A DNA stretch of 64,000 nt from Xenophilus sp. Marseille-Q4582 (GCF_916700565.1 NZ_CAKAKO010000002.1:248001-312000), one strand, 5' to 3'; numbered from the stretch's first letter, positions 16,132-25,530 are shown. A program made the numbers and translations. Notes: generated from the letters alone by a model not told the origin.

Positions 16132-17880
16132 GTGTCGGATGACCTGCGCGTCACGCTCGGCCAGCATTCGCTGGCCGGCAGCGATCCTGAAAAGAAAGGC
16201 CTGAACCAGGACTTCCATGGCGCCGTCGTTCCCACCGGCGCGGCGCTGCGCAGCAAGGGCATCGCCGTCGCGCTGGCCGACGGCATCGGCTCCAGCCCGG
16301 TGAGCCACATCGCCAGCGCGGCGGCCGTGCGCGGCTTCCTGGACGATTACTACGCCACCTCCGACGCCTGGTCGCTGCGCCGCGCCGCGCAATGCGTGCT
16401 GGGCGCCACCAACGCCTGGCTGCATGCGCAGAACCAGCGCGGCGACGCACGCTTCGACAAGGACCGCGGCTACTGCTGCACCTTCAGCGCCCTCGTGCTC
16501 AAGGGCCGCGAAGTCCATCTGCTGCACGTGGGCGACTCGCGCATCTACCGCGTGCATGCGCAGGCGCTGGAGCCGCTGACCGAGGACCACCGCGTCCACC
16601 TCGGCGGCGGGCAGCGCTACCTGGGGCGCGCGCTGGGCGCCCTGCCCCGCGTGGAAATCGACCACCGGTGCCTGGAGGCCGAGCCTGGCGCGCTGTACCT
16701 GCTGGCCACCGACGGCGCCTGCGAGCGGCTGGACGCGGCCGCCGTGCACAGCGCGCTCGCGGCGCATCCCGGCGACTTCGACGCCGCCGCGGCGGCCCTG
16801 GCACGCAGCGCGCGCGAGCGCGGCAGCACCGACGACGCCACCGTGCAGCTGCTGCGCATCGATGCCCTCCCGCCGCTGGACGCCGGACCGTGGCAGGCAC
16901 GGCGCGCCCAGCTGCGCCTGCCACCGCCGCTGGCGCCGCGCATGGCCTTCGAGGGCTTCACGCTCGTGCGGGAACTCCACGCCAGCGCCCGCAGCCAGGT
17001 CTTCCTGGCCACCGATGACGCCACCGGCCGGCCCTGGGCGGTCAAGGTGCCCGCCACCGAGCTGCGCGAGGACGCCGATGCGCTGGACCGCTTCCTCCTC
17101 GAGGAATGGGTGGCGCGCCGCGTGCGCAGCCCCCACCTGCTGCGGGCCTGGCCCGGCGATCGCGCGCGCGGGCACCTGTTCGTGGCCATGGAACATGTCG
17201 AAGGCCAGACGCTCGCGCAATGGATGAACGACCACCCGCACCCTGAGCTGGACCGCGTGCGCGGCCTGGTCGTGCAGCTGGCGAAGGGGCTCCAGGCGCT
17301 GCACGGCAAGGAAATGCTGCACCTGGACCTGCGGCCCGAGAACGTGATGATCGACCGCAGCGGCACGGTGAAGATCATCGATTTCGCCTCGGCCCATGTG
17401 GCCGGCCTGGCCGAAGCCGCATCCGCGTTGCAAGCCCCGCGCATCGCGGGTTCGCTGCAGTACACGGCGCCCGAATGCTTCGCCGGCGGCGGGCCCACGG
17501 CCGCCTCCGACCTGTTCGCGCTGGGCGTGCTGAGCTACCAGATGCTCAGCGGCCATCTGCCCTATGGCCTGGCCGTCACGCGCGTGCGCACGCCCGCCGA
17601 CCTCAAGCGCCTGCGCTACGTGCCACTGCGCCACCACCGGCCCGAGCTGCCGGCCTGGGTGGACGCGGTGCTGCACAAGGCCCTGCAGCCCGATCCGGCG
17701 CGGCGGCAGGAAGCCGTGTCGGAATTCGTGCACGACCTGCACCACCCCGGCCCCGCGCTGCTGCGCACGCGGCCCTTGCCGCTGGCCGCACGCAACCCGG
17801 TGCTGTTCTGGCAGGTCTGCACCATCGTGCTGGGACTGGCGACGGCGGTGCTGGCCGGCTTGCGCGCGCTGGGACGCTGA
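16132..17880 (+). CDS. Fused PP2C-type phosphatase and Ser/Thr protein kinase with C-terminal membrane anchor
   Basis: The 582-residue protein (GTG start) has an N-terminal PP2C domain (about 1-245) with VALADGIGSSP, HVGDSRIYR, LLATDGACER and STDDATV. The kinase domain (about 265-535) keeps the ATP lysine in WAVKVPA. The catalytic loop reads HLDLRPENVM (HLD for HRD) and the metal loop reads DFASAH (DFA for DFG), both tolerated variants. A membrane helix (about 555-578) ends the chain, so both domains face the cytoplasm. Homologues with this fusion often sit beside nitrate/nitrite assimilation genes. The gene begins 75 bases after the channel gene. The substrate is unknown. Confidence 0.93.
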   Translation: MSDDLRVTLGQHSLAGSDPEKKGLNQDFHGAVVPTGAALRSKGIAVALADGIGSSPVSHIASAAAVRGFLDDYYATSDAWSLRRAAQCVLGATNAWLHAQNQRGDARFDKDRGYCCTFSALVLKGREVHLLHVGDSRIYRVHAQALEPLTEDHRVHLGGGQRYLGRALGALPRVEIDHRCLEAEPGALYLLATDGACERLDAAAVHSALAAHPGDFDAAAAALARSARERGSTDDATVQLLRIDALPPLDAGPWQARRAQLRLPPPLAPRMAFEGFTLVRELHASARSQVFLATDDATGRPWAVKVPATELREDADALDRFLLEEWVARRVRSPHLLRAWPGDRARGHLFVAMEHVEGQTLAQWMNDHPHPELDRVRGLVVQLAKGLQALHGKEMLHLDLRPENVMIDRSGTVKIIDFASAHVAGLAEAASALQAPRIAGSLQYTAPECFAGGGPTAASDLFALGVLSYQMLSGHLPYGLAVTRVRTPADLKRLRYVPLRHHRPELPAWVDAVLHKALQPDPARRQEAVSEFVHDLHHPGPALLRTRPLPLAARNPVLFWQVCTIVLGLATAVLAGLRALGR

Positions 17881-18011
17881 AGGGCCGCGCCAGGAAGGCC
17901 GGCCGGTGATCGGCCGCGTCCTACCACCAAGGCCGTTGCGCTGCACCAGCAGGGTTGAGGGGTGCTGCACTACGCTTGCGCGTTCCATTCCCACGCCACG
18001 ACTTTTCCGTC

Positions 18012-19115
18012 ATGCCCACTCTCTTCGACCCCGTGCAGGCCGGTGACCTGCAACTGGCCAACCGCATCGTCATGGCACCGCTCACGCGCAACCGCTCGCC
18101 CAACGCCATTCCGCGCCCCATCACGGCCACCTATTACGCGCAGCGCGCGACGGCCGGGCTGCTGATCACCGAAGCGACCGCCATCAGCCACCAGGGCCAG
18201 GGCTATGCCGACGTGCCGGGCCTGTACGGCACCGAACAGCTCGACGGCTGGAAGCGGGTGACCGAGGCCGTGCACCAGGCCGGCGGCAAGATCGTGACCC
18301 AGCTGTGGCACGTGGGCCGCGTGTCGCACACCGACTTGCAGCCGGACCACGGCGCGCCCGTGGCGCCCTCGGCCATCGCGGCCAAGACCAAGACCGTGCT
18401 GATCAAGGACGGCGTGCCCACCTTCACCGAAACCTCGATGCCGCGCGCGCTGGACGCCGCGGAGATCCCGGGCATCGTGCACGACTACGCCGCGGCCGCG
18501 CGCAACGCGGTGCAGACCGCCGGCTTCGACGGCGTGGAAATCCATGCCGCCAACGGCTACCTGATCGACCAGTTCCTCAAGGACGGCGCCAACCAGCGCA
18601 CCGACGACTACGGCGGCTCCATCGAGAACCGCGCGCGCTTCCTGCTCGAAGTCACGCGCGCCGTGGTCGATGCCATCGGCGGCGGCAAGGTCGGCATCCG
18701 GCTGTCGCCCGTCACGCCCGCCAACGACATCGTGGACAGCCACCCGCAGCCGCTGTTCGATTACGTGGTCCGGCAGCTGGCGCCGCTGGGGCTGGCCTAC
18801 GTCCACATCATCGAAGGCGCCACGGGCGGCCCGCGCGAGCTGGAAGACCGCCCCTTCGACTACGACGCGCTCAAGACGGCCTACCGCGCCGCCGGCGGCC
18901 AGGCGGCCTGGATGGTGAACAACGGCTACGACCAGCCGCTGGCCGAAACCGCCGTCCAGGAAGGCGACGACCTGGTCGCCTTCGGCCGGCCCTTCATCGC
19001 CAACCCCGACCTGGTGCGCCGCCTGCGCGAAGGCGCGCCCTGGAACGCGCTGGACAAGGCGACGCTGTACGGCGGCGGCGAGAAGGGCTACACCGACTAT
19101 CCGACGCTGGCCTGA
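18012..19115 (+). CDS. nemA: Old Yellow Enzyme-family alkene reductase (NemA-like)
   Basis: The 367-residue TIM-barrel flavoprotein starts MPTLFDPVQAGDLQLANRIV. Visible features are the FMN-contact segment MAPLTRNRSP, the QLWHVGRVSH loop, the substrate His/Asn pair in VEIHAANGYLIDQFL, and the C-terminal phosphate site LVAFGRPFIANPDL. It reduces activated alkenes and nitro esters with NAD(P)H. The closest match in feel is NemA; the physiological substrate is open. It is a single gene, not co-oriented with its right-hand neighbour. Confidence 0.93.
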   Translation: MPTLFDPVQAGDLQLANRIVMAPLTRNRSPNAIPRPITATYYAQRATAGLLITEATAISHQGQGYADVPGLYGTEQLDGWKRVTEAVHQAGGKIVTQLWHVGRVSHTDLQPDHGAPVAPSAIAAKTKTVLIKDGVPTFTETSMPRALDAAEIPGIVHDYAAAARNAVQTAGFDGVEIHAANGYLIDQFLKDGANQRTDDYGGSIENRARFLLEVTRAVVDAIGGGKVGIRLSPVTPANDIVDSHPQPLFDYVVRQLAPLGLAYVHIIEGATGGPRELEDRPFDYDALKTAYRAAGGQAAWMVNNGYDQPLAETAVQEGDDLVAFGRPFIANPDLVRRLREGAPWNALDKATLYGGGEKGYTDYPTLA

Positions 19116-19140
19116 GAACCCTCGGCCTGGCCGGACGGCG

Positions 19141-19860
19141 TCAGGCCGCTTCCGCCTCGGCCGCCAGGCCCATCTGCCAGAAATCGGCCTCCAGCCGTGA
19201 GGCCTGGGCGAACAGCGCCGCCAGTTCATCGAAACGCTGCGCCGTCATGCTGCGCGCCGCCAGCACATCGAGCTGCCGGCTGGCCGCCTCGGCCACGGCC
19301 TGGTACGGCGCGCCCGCGTACTCGCCGATCCACTCGCGGTAAGGGTGATCGCCCAGCGCCTGCACGCCCGCAGGCGCCAGCGTGCGCGCGATTTCGGCAT
19401 AACCCAGCACGCAGGGCGACAGCGCCACGTGCAGGTCGAGCAGATCGCCGGCCATGCCCGCGTCGAGCACGAAGCGCGTGTAAGCCACCGTGGCCCTGTG
19501 CTCGGGCGTGGCCTCGAGTTGCGCGGGCGTCAGGCCCCAGCGTTCGCACAGGCGCACGTGCAGGCCCAGTTCCACGTCGAGGATGGCCGACAGCCCCGCC
19601 TGCGCCGCGCGCATGTCGGCCAGGGTGCGGCTCTTGTACACCGCCAGGGCATGGGCGCGCGCGAACTGGATCAGGAACAGGTAGTCCTGCACCAGGTAGT
19701 GGCGAAAGGCCGATGCGGGCAGCGTGCCGGCGCCCAGCTGGCGCACGAAGGCGTGGTCGACGTAGGCTTGCCAGTCGGCGGGACGCGCCGCCTTCAGGCG
19801 CTCGAACAAGGGCTCGGGGTTCATCGGGGCGTCAACGGCGGGGCGGGCGGCAGGGGACAT
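19141..19860 (-). CDS. tenA: TenA/thiaminase II-family protein
   Basis: About 239 residues from ATG 19860; an ATG at 19824 gives a form 12 residues shorter, and neither has a strong ribosome site. TenA marks are present: the active-site cysteine in LSPCVLGYAEIA, the aromatic and acid region HYLVQDYLFLIQFARA, and the C-terminal acid in LEADFWQMGL. TenA enzymes salvage the thiamin pyrimidine by hydrolysing amino- or formylamino-pyrimidines. No other thiamin gene is nearby. Confidence 0.88.
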   Translation of the reverse strand: MSPAARPAVDAPMNPEPLFERLKAARPADWQAYVDHAFVRQLGAGTLPASAFRHYLVQDYLFLIQFARAHALAVYKSRTLADMRAAQAGLSAILDVELGLHVRLCERWGLTPAQLEATPEHRATVAYTRFVLDAGMAGDLLDLHVALSPCVLGYAEIARTLAPAGVQALGDHPYREWIGEYAGAPYQAVAEAASRQLDVLAARSMTAQRFDELAALFAQASRLEADFWQMGLAAEAEAA

Positions 19861-20059
19861 GGGCAACGGGGGGTCACAGGGGGAACAGGCGGTCAACGCG
19901 CCAGTTTCTCAGACCCGGCCCTTGGAGACACGACCTGGACCATGAAGTGCTGGGCGAGAAGAACAGCAGGCGCACGGTTTCGGCCGGCGGCACGGCGGTG
20001 GTGATCGACGCGGCCTGTGCCGCCTCTTTCCGCCTCTTTCCGCCTCTTTGCCTCTGCGG

Positions 20060-22372
20060 TCAGCCCTTCGGCTTCCAGCGCCGCAGCAGCAGCGCATTGG
20101 CCATCACGCTCACGCTCGAGGCGGCCATGGCGGCGCCTGCCACCACGGGGCTGAGCAGGCCCAGCGCCGCGAACGGGATGCCCACCACGTTGTAGGCAAA
20201 GGCCCAGAACAGGTTCTGGCGGATCTTGGCCACGGTGCGGTCCGAGAGCTGAAGGGCCTGGCTCACCAACGCGAGGTCGCCGCGCATCAGCGTGATGCCG
20301 GCCGCCTCCATGGCCACGTCGGTGCCATTGGCCATGGCAATGCCCACGTCGGCCGCGGCCAGCGCCGGCGCATCGTTCGCGCCGTCCCCCACCATGGCGA
20401 CCGTGCGGCCGCCCTCGCGCAGCGCGCCGACGGCCGCCGCCTTGTCGCCGGGCAGCACCTGGGCGCGCACGTCCTCGGCCGCGATGCCCACGCGCGCGGC
20501 CATGGCGCGCGCGGCGGCTTCGTTGTCGCCCGAGATCATCACCACGCGCAGGCCGCGCTCGCGCAGCGCGGCCACGGCTTCGGCCGCGCCGGGCTTGGGT
20601 TCGTCGCTGAAGGCCAGCAATGCCTGCAGCTGCGCCGGCCCGGCGGGCGCCGTGCCATCGGCGCCCGCGGGCAGGCGCAGCAGGGCCGACAGCGATGCGC
20701 CGCGTGCCGACCAGCGCTGCGCCTGCGCGGCATCCACCTGCACGCCGAGCTCTTCGCACCAGCGCAGGCTGGCGATGGCCCATTCGCCGCCGCCGCCCGG
20801 CCCCTGCACGCGGCCGCGCACGCCGCGGCCCGGCACGGCGCGCACCGCTTCGGCGGCCGGCAGGTCCACCGCGCGCGCGCGGGCCGCCTGCACCACCGCG
20901 CGCGCCAGCGGATGCTCACTGCCCGACTGCAGCGCCGCGGCCACGGCCAGCAGGTCGGCTTCGGACGCACCGGTCACCGGCTCGAAGCCGCTCAGCACCG
21001 GCTGGCCGACCGTCAGCGTGCCGGTCTTGTCGAAGGCGACGGTGTCCACGCGGTGCGCGAGTTCCAGCGCGCGCGCATCCTTGATCAGGATGCCGTGCCG
21101 CGCCGCCACGCCGGTGCCCGCCATCACGGCCACCGGCGTGGCCAGGCCCAGCGCACAGGGGCAGGCGATGACCAGGACGGCCACCGCATGGATCAGCGCG
21201 GTCTCCACGCCGGCGCCCAGCACCAGCCACCAGGCGCCGAAGGTGAGCAGCGCGATCAGCAGCACCACGGGCACGAAGACGGCGGCCACCCGGTCGACGA
21301 GCCGCTGAATCGGCGCCTTGGCCGCCTGCGCGTCCTCCACCAGCCGGATGATGCGCGCGAGCACGCTTTCGGCACCCGTGGCCAGCACCTCCACCACCAG
21401 CCGGCCCTCGCCGTTGACCGAGCCGCCGGTCACCCGGTCGCCGGCCTGCTTGGGCACGGGCAGCGGCTCGCCGGTGAGCATGGCCTCCTGCAATTCGGAG
21501 CGGCCCTCGACCACCCGGGCATCGGCCGGCACCCGCTCGCCGGGGCGCACCACGAGCCGGTCGCCCACCATCACCTCGGCGATGGGCACGTCGACTTCTT
21601 CCATGCGCGCGCCGCGCTTTTGCTGCAGGTGCGCGGTTTCCGGCCGCAGCTGCTGCAGCGCGCGGATGGCGGCCGTGGCCTGCCGCTTGGCGCGCGCTTC
21701 CAGCCACTTGCCCAGCAGCACGAGCGTGATGACCACCGCCGACGCCTCGAAATACAGATGCGGCGCCCCATGCCCGGCGTGCGCCCCCGTCGCGCTGCGC
21801 CACCACAGCCACAGCGACAGCCCGAAGGCCGCGCTGGTGCCCAGGGCCACCAGCAGATCCATGTTGCCGGTGCCTGCGCGCGCCGCATGCCAGCCCGCGC
21901 GGTAGAAGCGTGCGCCCAGCCAGAACTGCACGGGGGCGGCCAGCAGCAGCTGCAGCCAGGGCGGCGGCATCCACGCCACCCCCAGCGGCATGAGCAGCAT
22001 CGGCAGCACCAGCGGCGCCGACAAGGCCAGCCCGGCGGCCACCGGGCCGAAGCCGGCCCAGGGCGATGCCTGCTCGGCCGCCGCGGCGGCCTGCGGCGCG
22101 CGCGGCTCATAGCCCGCCGCGCGCACGGCGCGGCTGAGCTGCGCCTGCAGCTGCTGGGCGGCATCGGCATCGCCCGGGGGCAGCGCGGCCTGCACGCGTG
22201 CCGACTCGGTCGCCAGGTTCACGCTCGCGCTGGCCACGCCGGGCACGCGTTGCAGGGCGCGCTCGACCCGCGCCACGCAGGAAGCGCAGGTCATGCCTCC
22301 CACGCCGAGGTCGAAGGACTGCGCTGCGCGCGGCGCAGCGCCCGAAAGAGAAGGGCTGGGGTTGGAGTTCAT
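20060..22372 (-). CDS. copA: Copper-exporting P1B-type ATPase
   Basis: The 770-residue protein has one N-terminal heavy-metal domain with [13 protein letters not shown] (about residues 25-37) and eight predicted membrane helices. It also has the CPC metal motif in [13 protein letters not shown] (near 400), phosphorylation motif DKTGTLT (near 445), and ATP-binding [10 protein letters not shown] (near 661). The C-terminus ends in a basic KPKG. It pumps Cu(I) out of the cytosol. It is transcribed divergently from copZ-cueR from a CueR-type promoter whose predicted start falls at or beside the ATG. The product may be translated from a leaderless message. Confidence 0.96.
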   Translation of the reverse strand: MNSNPSPSLSGAAPRAAQSFDLGVGGMTCASCVARVERALQRVPGVASASVNLATESARVQAALPPGDADAAQQLQAQLSRAVRAAGYEPRAPQAAAAAEQASPWAGFGPVAAGLALSAPLVLPMLLMPLGVAWMPPPWLQLLLAAPVQFWLGARFYRAGWHAARAGTGNMDLLVALGTSAAFGLSLWLWWRSATGAHAGHGAPHLYFEASAVVITLVLLGKWLEARAKRQATAAIRALQQLRPETAHLQQKRGARMEEVDVPIAEVMVGDRLVVRPGERVPADARVVEGRSELQEAMLTGEPLPVPKQAGDRVTGGSVNGEGRLVVEVLATGAESVLARIIRLVEDAQAAKAPIQRLVDRVAAVFVPVVLLIALLTFGAWWLVLGAGVETALIHAVAVLVIACPCALGLATPVAVMAGTGVAARHGILIKDARALELAHRVDTVAFDKTGTLTVGQPVLSGFEPVTGASEADLLAVAAALQSGSEHPLARAVVQAARARAVDLPAAEAVRAVPGRGVRGRVQGPGGGGEWAIASLRWCEELGVQVDAAQAQRWSARGASLSALLRLPAGADGTAPAGPAQLQALLAFSDEPKPGAAEAVAALRERGLRVVMISGDNEAAARAMAARVGIAAEDVRAQVLPGDKAAAVGALREGGRTVAMVGDGANDAPALAAADVGIAMANGTDVAMEAAGITLMRGDLALVSQALQLSDRTVAKIRQNLFWAFAYNVVGIPFAALGLLSPVVAGAAMAASSVSVMANALLLRRWKPKG

Positions 22373-22378
22373 GGAAGA

Positions 22379-22409
22379 AGCCTAAACCTTGCCATCATGA
22401 GAAGGTCAA
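22379..22409 (-). promoter_or_regulatory. CueR-type promoter of copA
   Basis: On the minus strand TTGACC (22409-22404) and TAGGCT (22384-22379) are separated by 19 bases. The spacer carries the ACCTT...AAGGT dyad typical of MerR/CueR-activated promoters. Confidence 0.85.
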
Positions 22410-22445
22410 GCGCCCCGGCGCGGAATCCCTTTCGCCAGCGCAGGC

Positions 22446-22476
22446 TTGACCTTGCCACGGTGAGAAGGTTCATCAT
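22446..22476 (+). promoter_or_regulatory. CueR-type promoter of copZ-cueR
   Basis: TTGACC (22446-22451) is followed after 19 bases by CATCAT (22471-22476), a weak -10. The spacer has the same dyad (ACCTTGCCACGGTGAGAAGGT). It is arranged back to back with the copA promoter, 36 bases apart. Confidence 0.8.
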
Positions 22477-22531
22477 CGGCGCCGTGCTCATCTTGCGAGC
22501 CATTCTTTCCTACCCAGATCCAGGAGCTTCC

Positions 22532-22738
22532 ATGAATCCGTCGTCGCAGAATTTCCAAGTCCAGGGCATGAGCTGCCAGCATTGCGTGCGCAGCGTCGAG
22601 GATGCCATCCAGGGGCTCGATGCCCAGGCCCGCGTGCAGGTGGACTTGTCCACCGGCCGTGTCGACGTGCAGAGCTCGCAGCCCCGCGAAGCGCTGGCCG
22701 CCGCGATCGCCGAAGCCGGCTACACCGTGCAGGGCTGA
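22532..22738 (+). CDS. copZ: Copper chaperone (CopZ-like heavy-metal domain protein)
   Basis: The 68-residue protein is one HMA domain with the Cu(I) site GMSCQHCVRSVE and the beta-alpha-beta-beta-alpha-beta length of Atx1/CopZ. CAGGAG lies seven bases before ATG 22532. It would carry Cu(I) to CopA or CueR. It forms an operon with cueR, whose start is eight bases downstream. Confidence 0.92.
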   Translation: MNPSSQNFQVQGMSCQHCVRSVEDAIQGLDAQARVQVDLSTGRVDVQSSQPREALAAAIAEAGYTVQG

Positions 22739-22745
22739 GGCCCGC

Positions 22746-23201
22746 ATGAGCGCCGTCCTCCCGGCCGCGGCGCCTGCCGTCCCGGCCGCCCGCAGCACGA
22801 GAACGCTGTTCTCCATCGGCACGGCCGCCCGGCGCTCGGGCGTATCGGCGCGCATGGTGCGCCATTACGAGGGCCTGGGCCTGCTGCCTCCCGTGGCCCG
22901 CACCGACGGCGGCTACCGCCAGTACAGCGAGGCGGACATCCACACCCTGCGCTTCATCAAGCGCGCCCGGGACCTGGGTTTTGCGATGGAAGACATCGCC
23001 GAACTCGTGGGCCTGTGGCACAACCGCCGGCGCAGCAGCGCCCGCGTGCGTCAGATCGCGCAGAAGCACCTCACGGAGCTCGAAACGCGGATCGCGGCGC
23101 TGCAATCGATGCAGCAGACCCTCTCGCACCTGGTGCAGTGCTGCCATGGCGATACGCGGCCGGAATGTCCGATCCTGGACGACCTGGCCGGCAGTGCCTG
23201 A
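22746..23201 (+). CDS. cueR: MerR-family copper-responsive regulator (CueR-like)
   Basis: The 151-residue protein has an extended Ala/Pro-rich N-terminus (about 22 residues), then the MerR winged helix with FSIGTAARRSGVSARMVRHYE and GYRQYSEADI, and a dimerisation helix. The C-terminal metal loop CCHGDTRPECPILDDL has the two CueR cysteines with seven residues between them in CHGDTRPEC. CueR distorts 19-base-spacer promoters, and two such promoters lie just upstream. It probably controls both copA and its own operon. Confidence 0.93.
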   Translation: MSAVLPAAAPAVPAARSTRTLFSIGTAARRSGVSARMVRHYEGLGLLPPVARTDGGYRQYSEADIHTLRFIKRARDLGFAMEDIAELVGLWHNRRRSSARVRQIAQKHLTELETRIAALQSMQQTLSHLVQCCHGDTRPECPILDDLAGSA

Positions 23202-23502
23202 ACGCCGAATGGGCGGCGGGACGCGCGAGACGCGTCCCGGGCAGGCCTCACGCACCAAGCCCTCGACGCTGGCGCAGCCGCCGCAGGGCGGGGCCTGCCT
23301 TCTCCCCATCTTGCTTGGATAACTTTGTGGGCAAGTTGCGCGCTTTGTTGTAAAGCCCATGCAAGTCATTGATGCATAAAGGCTTTCAACAATATGCCGG
23401 TTTTTTGTGCAGTGCACAGTTTGCGCCGGCCCCGCGCTTTCCCACATTCTGGAACCGGTGTCAAAGGACAACGCTGGGGACTTCCGCGGCACAACGGCCG
23501 GG

Positions 23503-23511
23503 TTATCCACA
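23503..23511 (+). promoter_or_regulatory. DnaA box TTATCCACA in module A
   Basis: Exact match to the high-affinity DnaA box, in the conserved position after the TGTCAAAGGACAA block. Confidence 0.85.
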
Positions 23512-23621
23512 GACCGCCGCACCGCTTCGCACTTGTTCCCGCCCGGCGGACAGCCACGAAGCAGGGCTGCGCACAGGATGGCGGACGAAGCAAGCGCGCG
23601 TGGCCATTGAAGAAAAAGCAT

Positions 23622-23689
23622 GTGTCCACAGCCAGGCCGGGCCCTTAACTACTACTACTAATCAGAAATAGAAGAAAGATTGGGAAAAC
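23622..23689 (+). other. Basal-unwinding-like element A (box, GC block, DnaA-trios)
   Basis: DnaA box variant GTGTCCACA, an 18-base GC-rich spacer (CCAGGCCGGGCCC core), CTACTACTACTA (DnaA-trio, 3'-GAT on the other strand), then AT-rich DNA. The order and polarity match the unwinding element described in Bacillus subtilis. Confidence 0.65.
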
Positions 23690-23999
23690 AAAGGCAGCCG
23701 GGCCCCGGAAAAAAATGGCCGAGCGCATCGGCTCGAGCGTCCACCGGCGCCGCTGAAAGCGCGTGCGAAGCTTTTTTGAAAGTCGCGCCTGCTCGCGGAT
23801 CGGCCGACGCATCTGGCGACCCCTCGCCGAGCGCGGTCTGTGCCCGGCACGCGCGGACATGCGGCATGTGTCATGGCGCGCCGCCCGGGCAGGCCCTGCG
23901 CGCGCCTCAGGGGCCCGGCAGCCGGTTCCGCGACGCCTCGCTTGGAGCGACCTGCTCGGCGGGGTGAGGTCGCCATGGCCCCTTGTCCCCGCCCAGCGG

Positions 24000-24374
24000 G
24001 GATAACTTTGTGAGCAACTTGAGCGCTTCCTTGTAAAGCACGCACAAGTCTTTGATTCACAATGAATTTCAACGCTCTGCTGAAATATTGTGCAGTGCAC
24101 AGTTCGGGCGGCAAGGGCGGCCAGCCCGAACAAGGAGCAGGTTGTCAAAGGACAAGTCTGGGGAGATTCCGGGCACAACCCCCGGTGTTATCCACAGTGC
24201 AGGCGCCCTGCGAGGGGTTGTTCGCGCCTCGGCGGCAGTGCGAACGCATGGCTGCCCACAGCCTGCGCGTGGCCGCAACCAAGCGTGGCCATTGAAGAAA
24301 CAACGGATTTCCACAGGCCGGGCCGAGGCTGACTCCGGCGACTCATCAGAAATAGAAGACCTGATAGGAAAACC
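24000..24374 (+). repeat. Origin module B (trio region decayed)
   Basis: It contains the palindrome near 24090-24102, GTCAAAGGACAA (24144-24155), DnaA box TTATCCACA (24188-24196) and a weak box ATTTCCACA (24307-24315). Where A and C have CTA repeats this copy reads GACTCCGGCGACTCATCAG, so the unwinding part seems lost. Confidence 0.8.
24188..24196 (+). promoter_or_regulatory. DnaA box TTATCCACA in module B
   Basis: Exact match in the same relative place as in modules A and C. Confidence 0.85.
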
Positions 24375-24710
24375 CAGGGCGCCTCACCCTAAAAAAAAGG
24401 GGATCTCCGCAGAAATGGGACCCCGGTTTCAGGCCCATGCGCACGGCGGGCGCCGTCCGGGCTGGCTGGCCGCTCGCGGAACCCGCCTCGACCGCGTTCG
24501 GGCGCTTTCTCCCCGCAAATCCTGAACAATTATGTGAGCAAGCTGGGCGCTTTGTTGTAGGGCAACCGCAAGTGCTTGATTTTCAAGGGCATCCAATGAA
24601 CTGCTCAGCAATTGGGCAGGGCGTGTTCACTCTTGAGCCACGCCTATTCTCGGATTCCGGAGGGCCTGTCAAAGGACAACTCTGGGGAAAAAACTGGCAC
24701 AAGCAGCCGT

Positions 24711-24719
24711 TTATCCACA
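24711..24719 (+). promoter_or_regulatory. DnaA box TTATCCACA in module C
   Basis: Exact match in the conserved position. Confidence 0.85.
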
Positions 24720-24829
24720 GCCGTGCGCGACGCAGGATTCTTGTTCGCCGCGGCAGAACGGTCCGAAAGCATGGCTGCGCACATCCATGCCGCGTCGTCA
24801 AGCACCTGTGGCCATTGAAGAAAGAGCGG

Positions 24830-24897
24830 CTATCCACAGCTGCGGCCTTCCCTTATCTACTACTACCAATCAGATAGAAAAGAAATAACTGGGAAAA
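24830..24897 (+). other. Basal-unwinding-like element C (box, GC block, DnaA-trios)
   Basis: Box CTATCCACA (one mismatch), an 18-base spacer rich in G and C, CTACTACTA, then AT-rich DNA to GGGAAAAC. The spacing is identical to that of element A. Confidence 0.68.
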
Positions 24898-25188
24898 CCA
24901 GGCCCGCTCGGCATGCGAAAAAATCTCCGGGCCGTGGGACGTGGGCCGAACTCGGGGGCACAACGGGCCGACCCGCGAAACCGCCCGTGCTGCGACGGGG
25001 TCGCCGGACCTGGATCCGGGGGCTGAAAGGCAGCGTGGTGCGTTCCCTCATGCCCGGCCAGGCACACGCCCTGCGCATCGATACCCGGCGCCGCACAACC
25101 GCACCTCGCCGCGCTGCGACGGCCCTGCCGCTGACTCTGGCGAAAGCATTGCGGAGCCGCCTTTTCCTGGCTTCTCCCCACAAAACTT

Positions 25189-25530
25189 GGACAACTTTGT
25201 GGGCAACTTGGGCGCTGGGTTGTAAAGCAATCGCAACCCATTGATTTCAAAGAATTTTCGACAATCTGCTGGACTTTTGTGCAGTGCACAGCCGGCAGCG
25301 CAGTCGGCCATCGCCGATCCGGACGTTCGTGTCAAAGCACAAGGTTGTGGACAGTTTCTGGAAAACTGCGCCCTTCGGCCTGCAAGCGTCCGGATCCAGG
25401 CTCGGGCCGGCCCCTTGCGCGGCGCATCCGCTTCCATCCATCCACAACCTTTTCAACACACCCAATCGCGGCCGTGCGCACTGAAAAACCATCTGTCCAC
25501 AGAATCCGGGCACCAGGAAGCTGTGGACAT
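25189..25530 (+). repeat. Origin module D (partial)
   Basis: It begins GGACAACTTTGTGGGCAACTT and keeps the palindrome (25280-25292) and GTCAAAGCACAA. It has no perfect box. Weaker boxes lie on both strands: TGTGGACAG (25346-25354), CCATCCACA (25437-25445), CTGTCCACA (25493-25501) and TGTGGACAT (25522-25530). No CTA trios. Confidence 0.7.

Larger units (their letters stand above)
23317..23690 (+). repeat. Origin module A
   Basis: The most complete copy. It contains the 13-bp palindrome (23407-23419), TGTCAAAGGACAA (23459-23471), DnaA box TTATCCACA (23503-23511), a degenerate box GTGTCCACA (23622-23630), and four CTA trios (23649-23660) followed by AT-rich DNA to GGGAAAAC. Confidence 0.85.
24523..24899 (+). 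repeat. Origin module C
   Basis: It has TGTCAAAGGACAA (24667-24679), DnaA box TTATCCACA (24711-24719), near-perfect box CTATCCACA (24830-24838), and three CTA trios (24857-24865) before AATCAGATAGAAAAG. The 13-bp palindrome of the other copies has decayed to GGGCAGGGCGTGTTC. Confidence 0.82.

Noticed and set aside
14680-17994. An 1104-codon open frame on the minus strand across the nirD, channel and kinase-phosphatase genes
   Set aside because: It is antisense to three well-supported genes, has the His/Gln/Arg/Gly-rich composition of GC-driven shadow frames, and shows no domain.
20026-20052. Three tandem CGCCTCTTTC-type units before the copA stop
   Set aside because: Short, non-coding and without a clear role; noted only as a possible slippage site.
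23369-25225. Several open frames of 60-160 codons on both strands in the origin-like region
   Set aside because: They follow the repeat modules, change frame between copies, have no ribosome sites and show no conserved protein sequence among the four copies.
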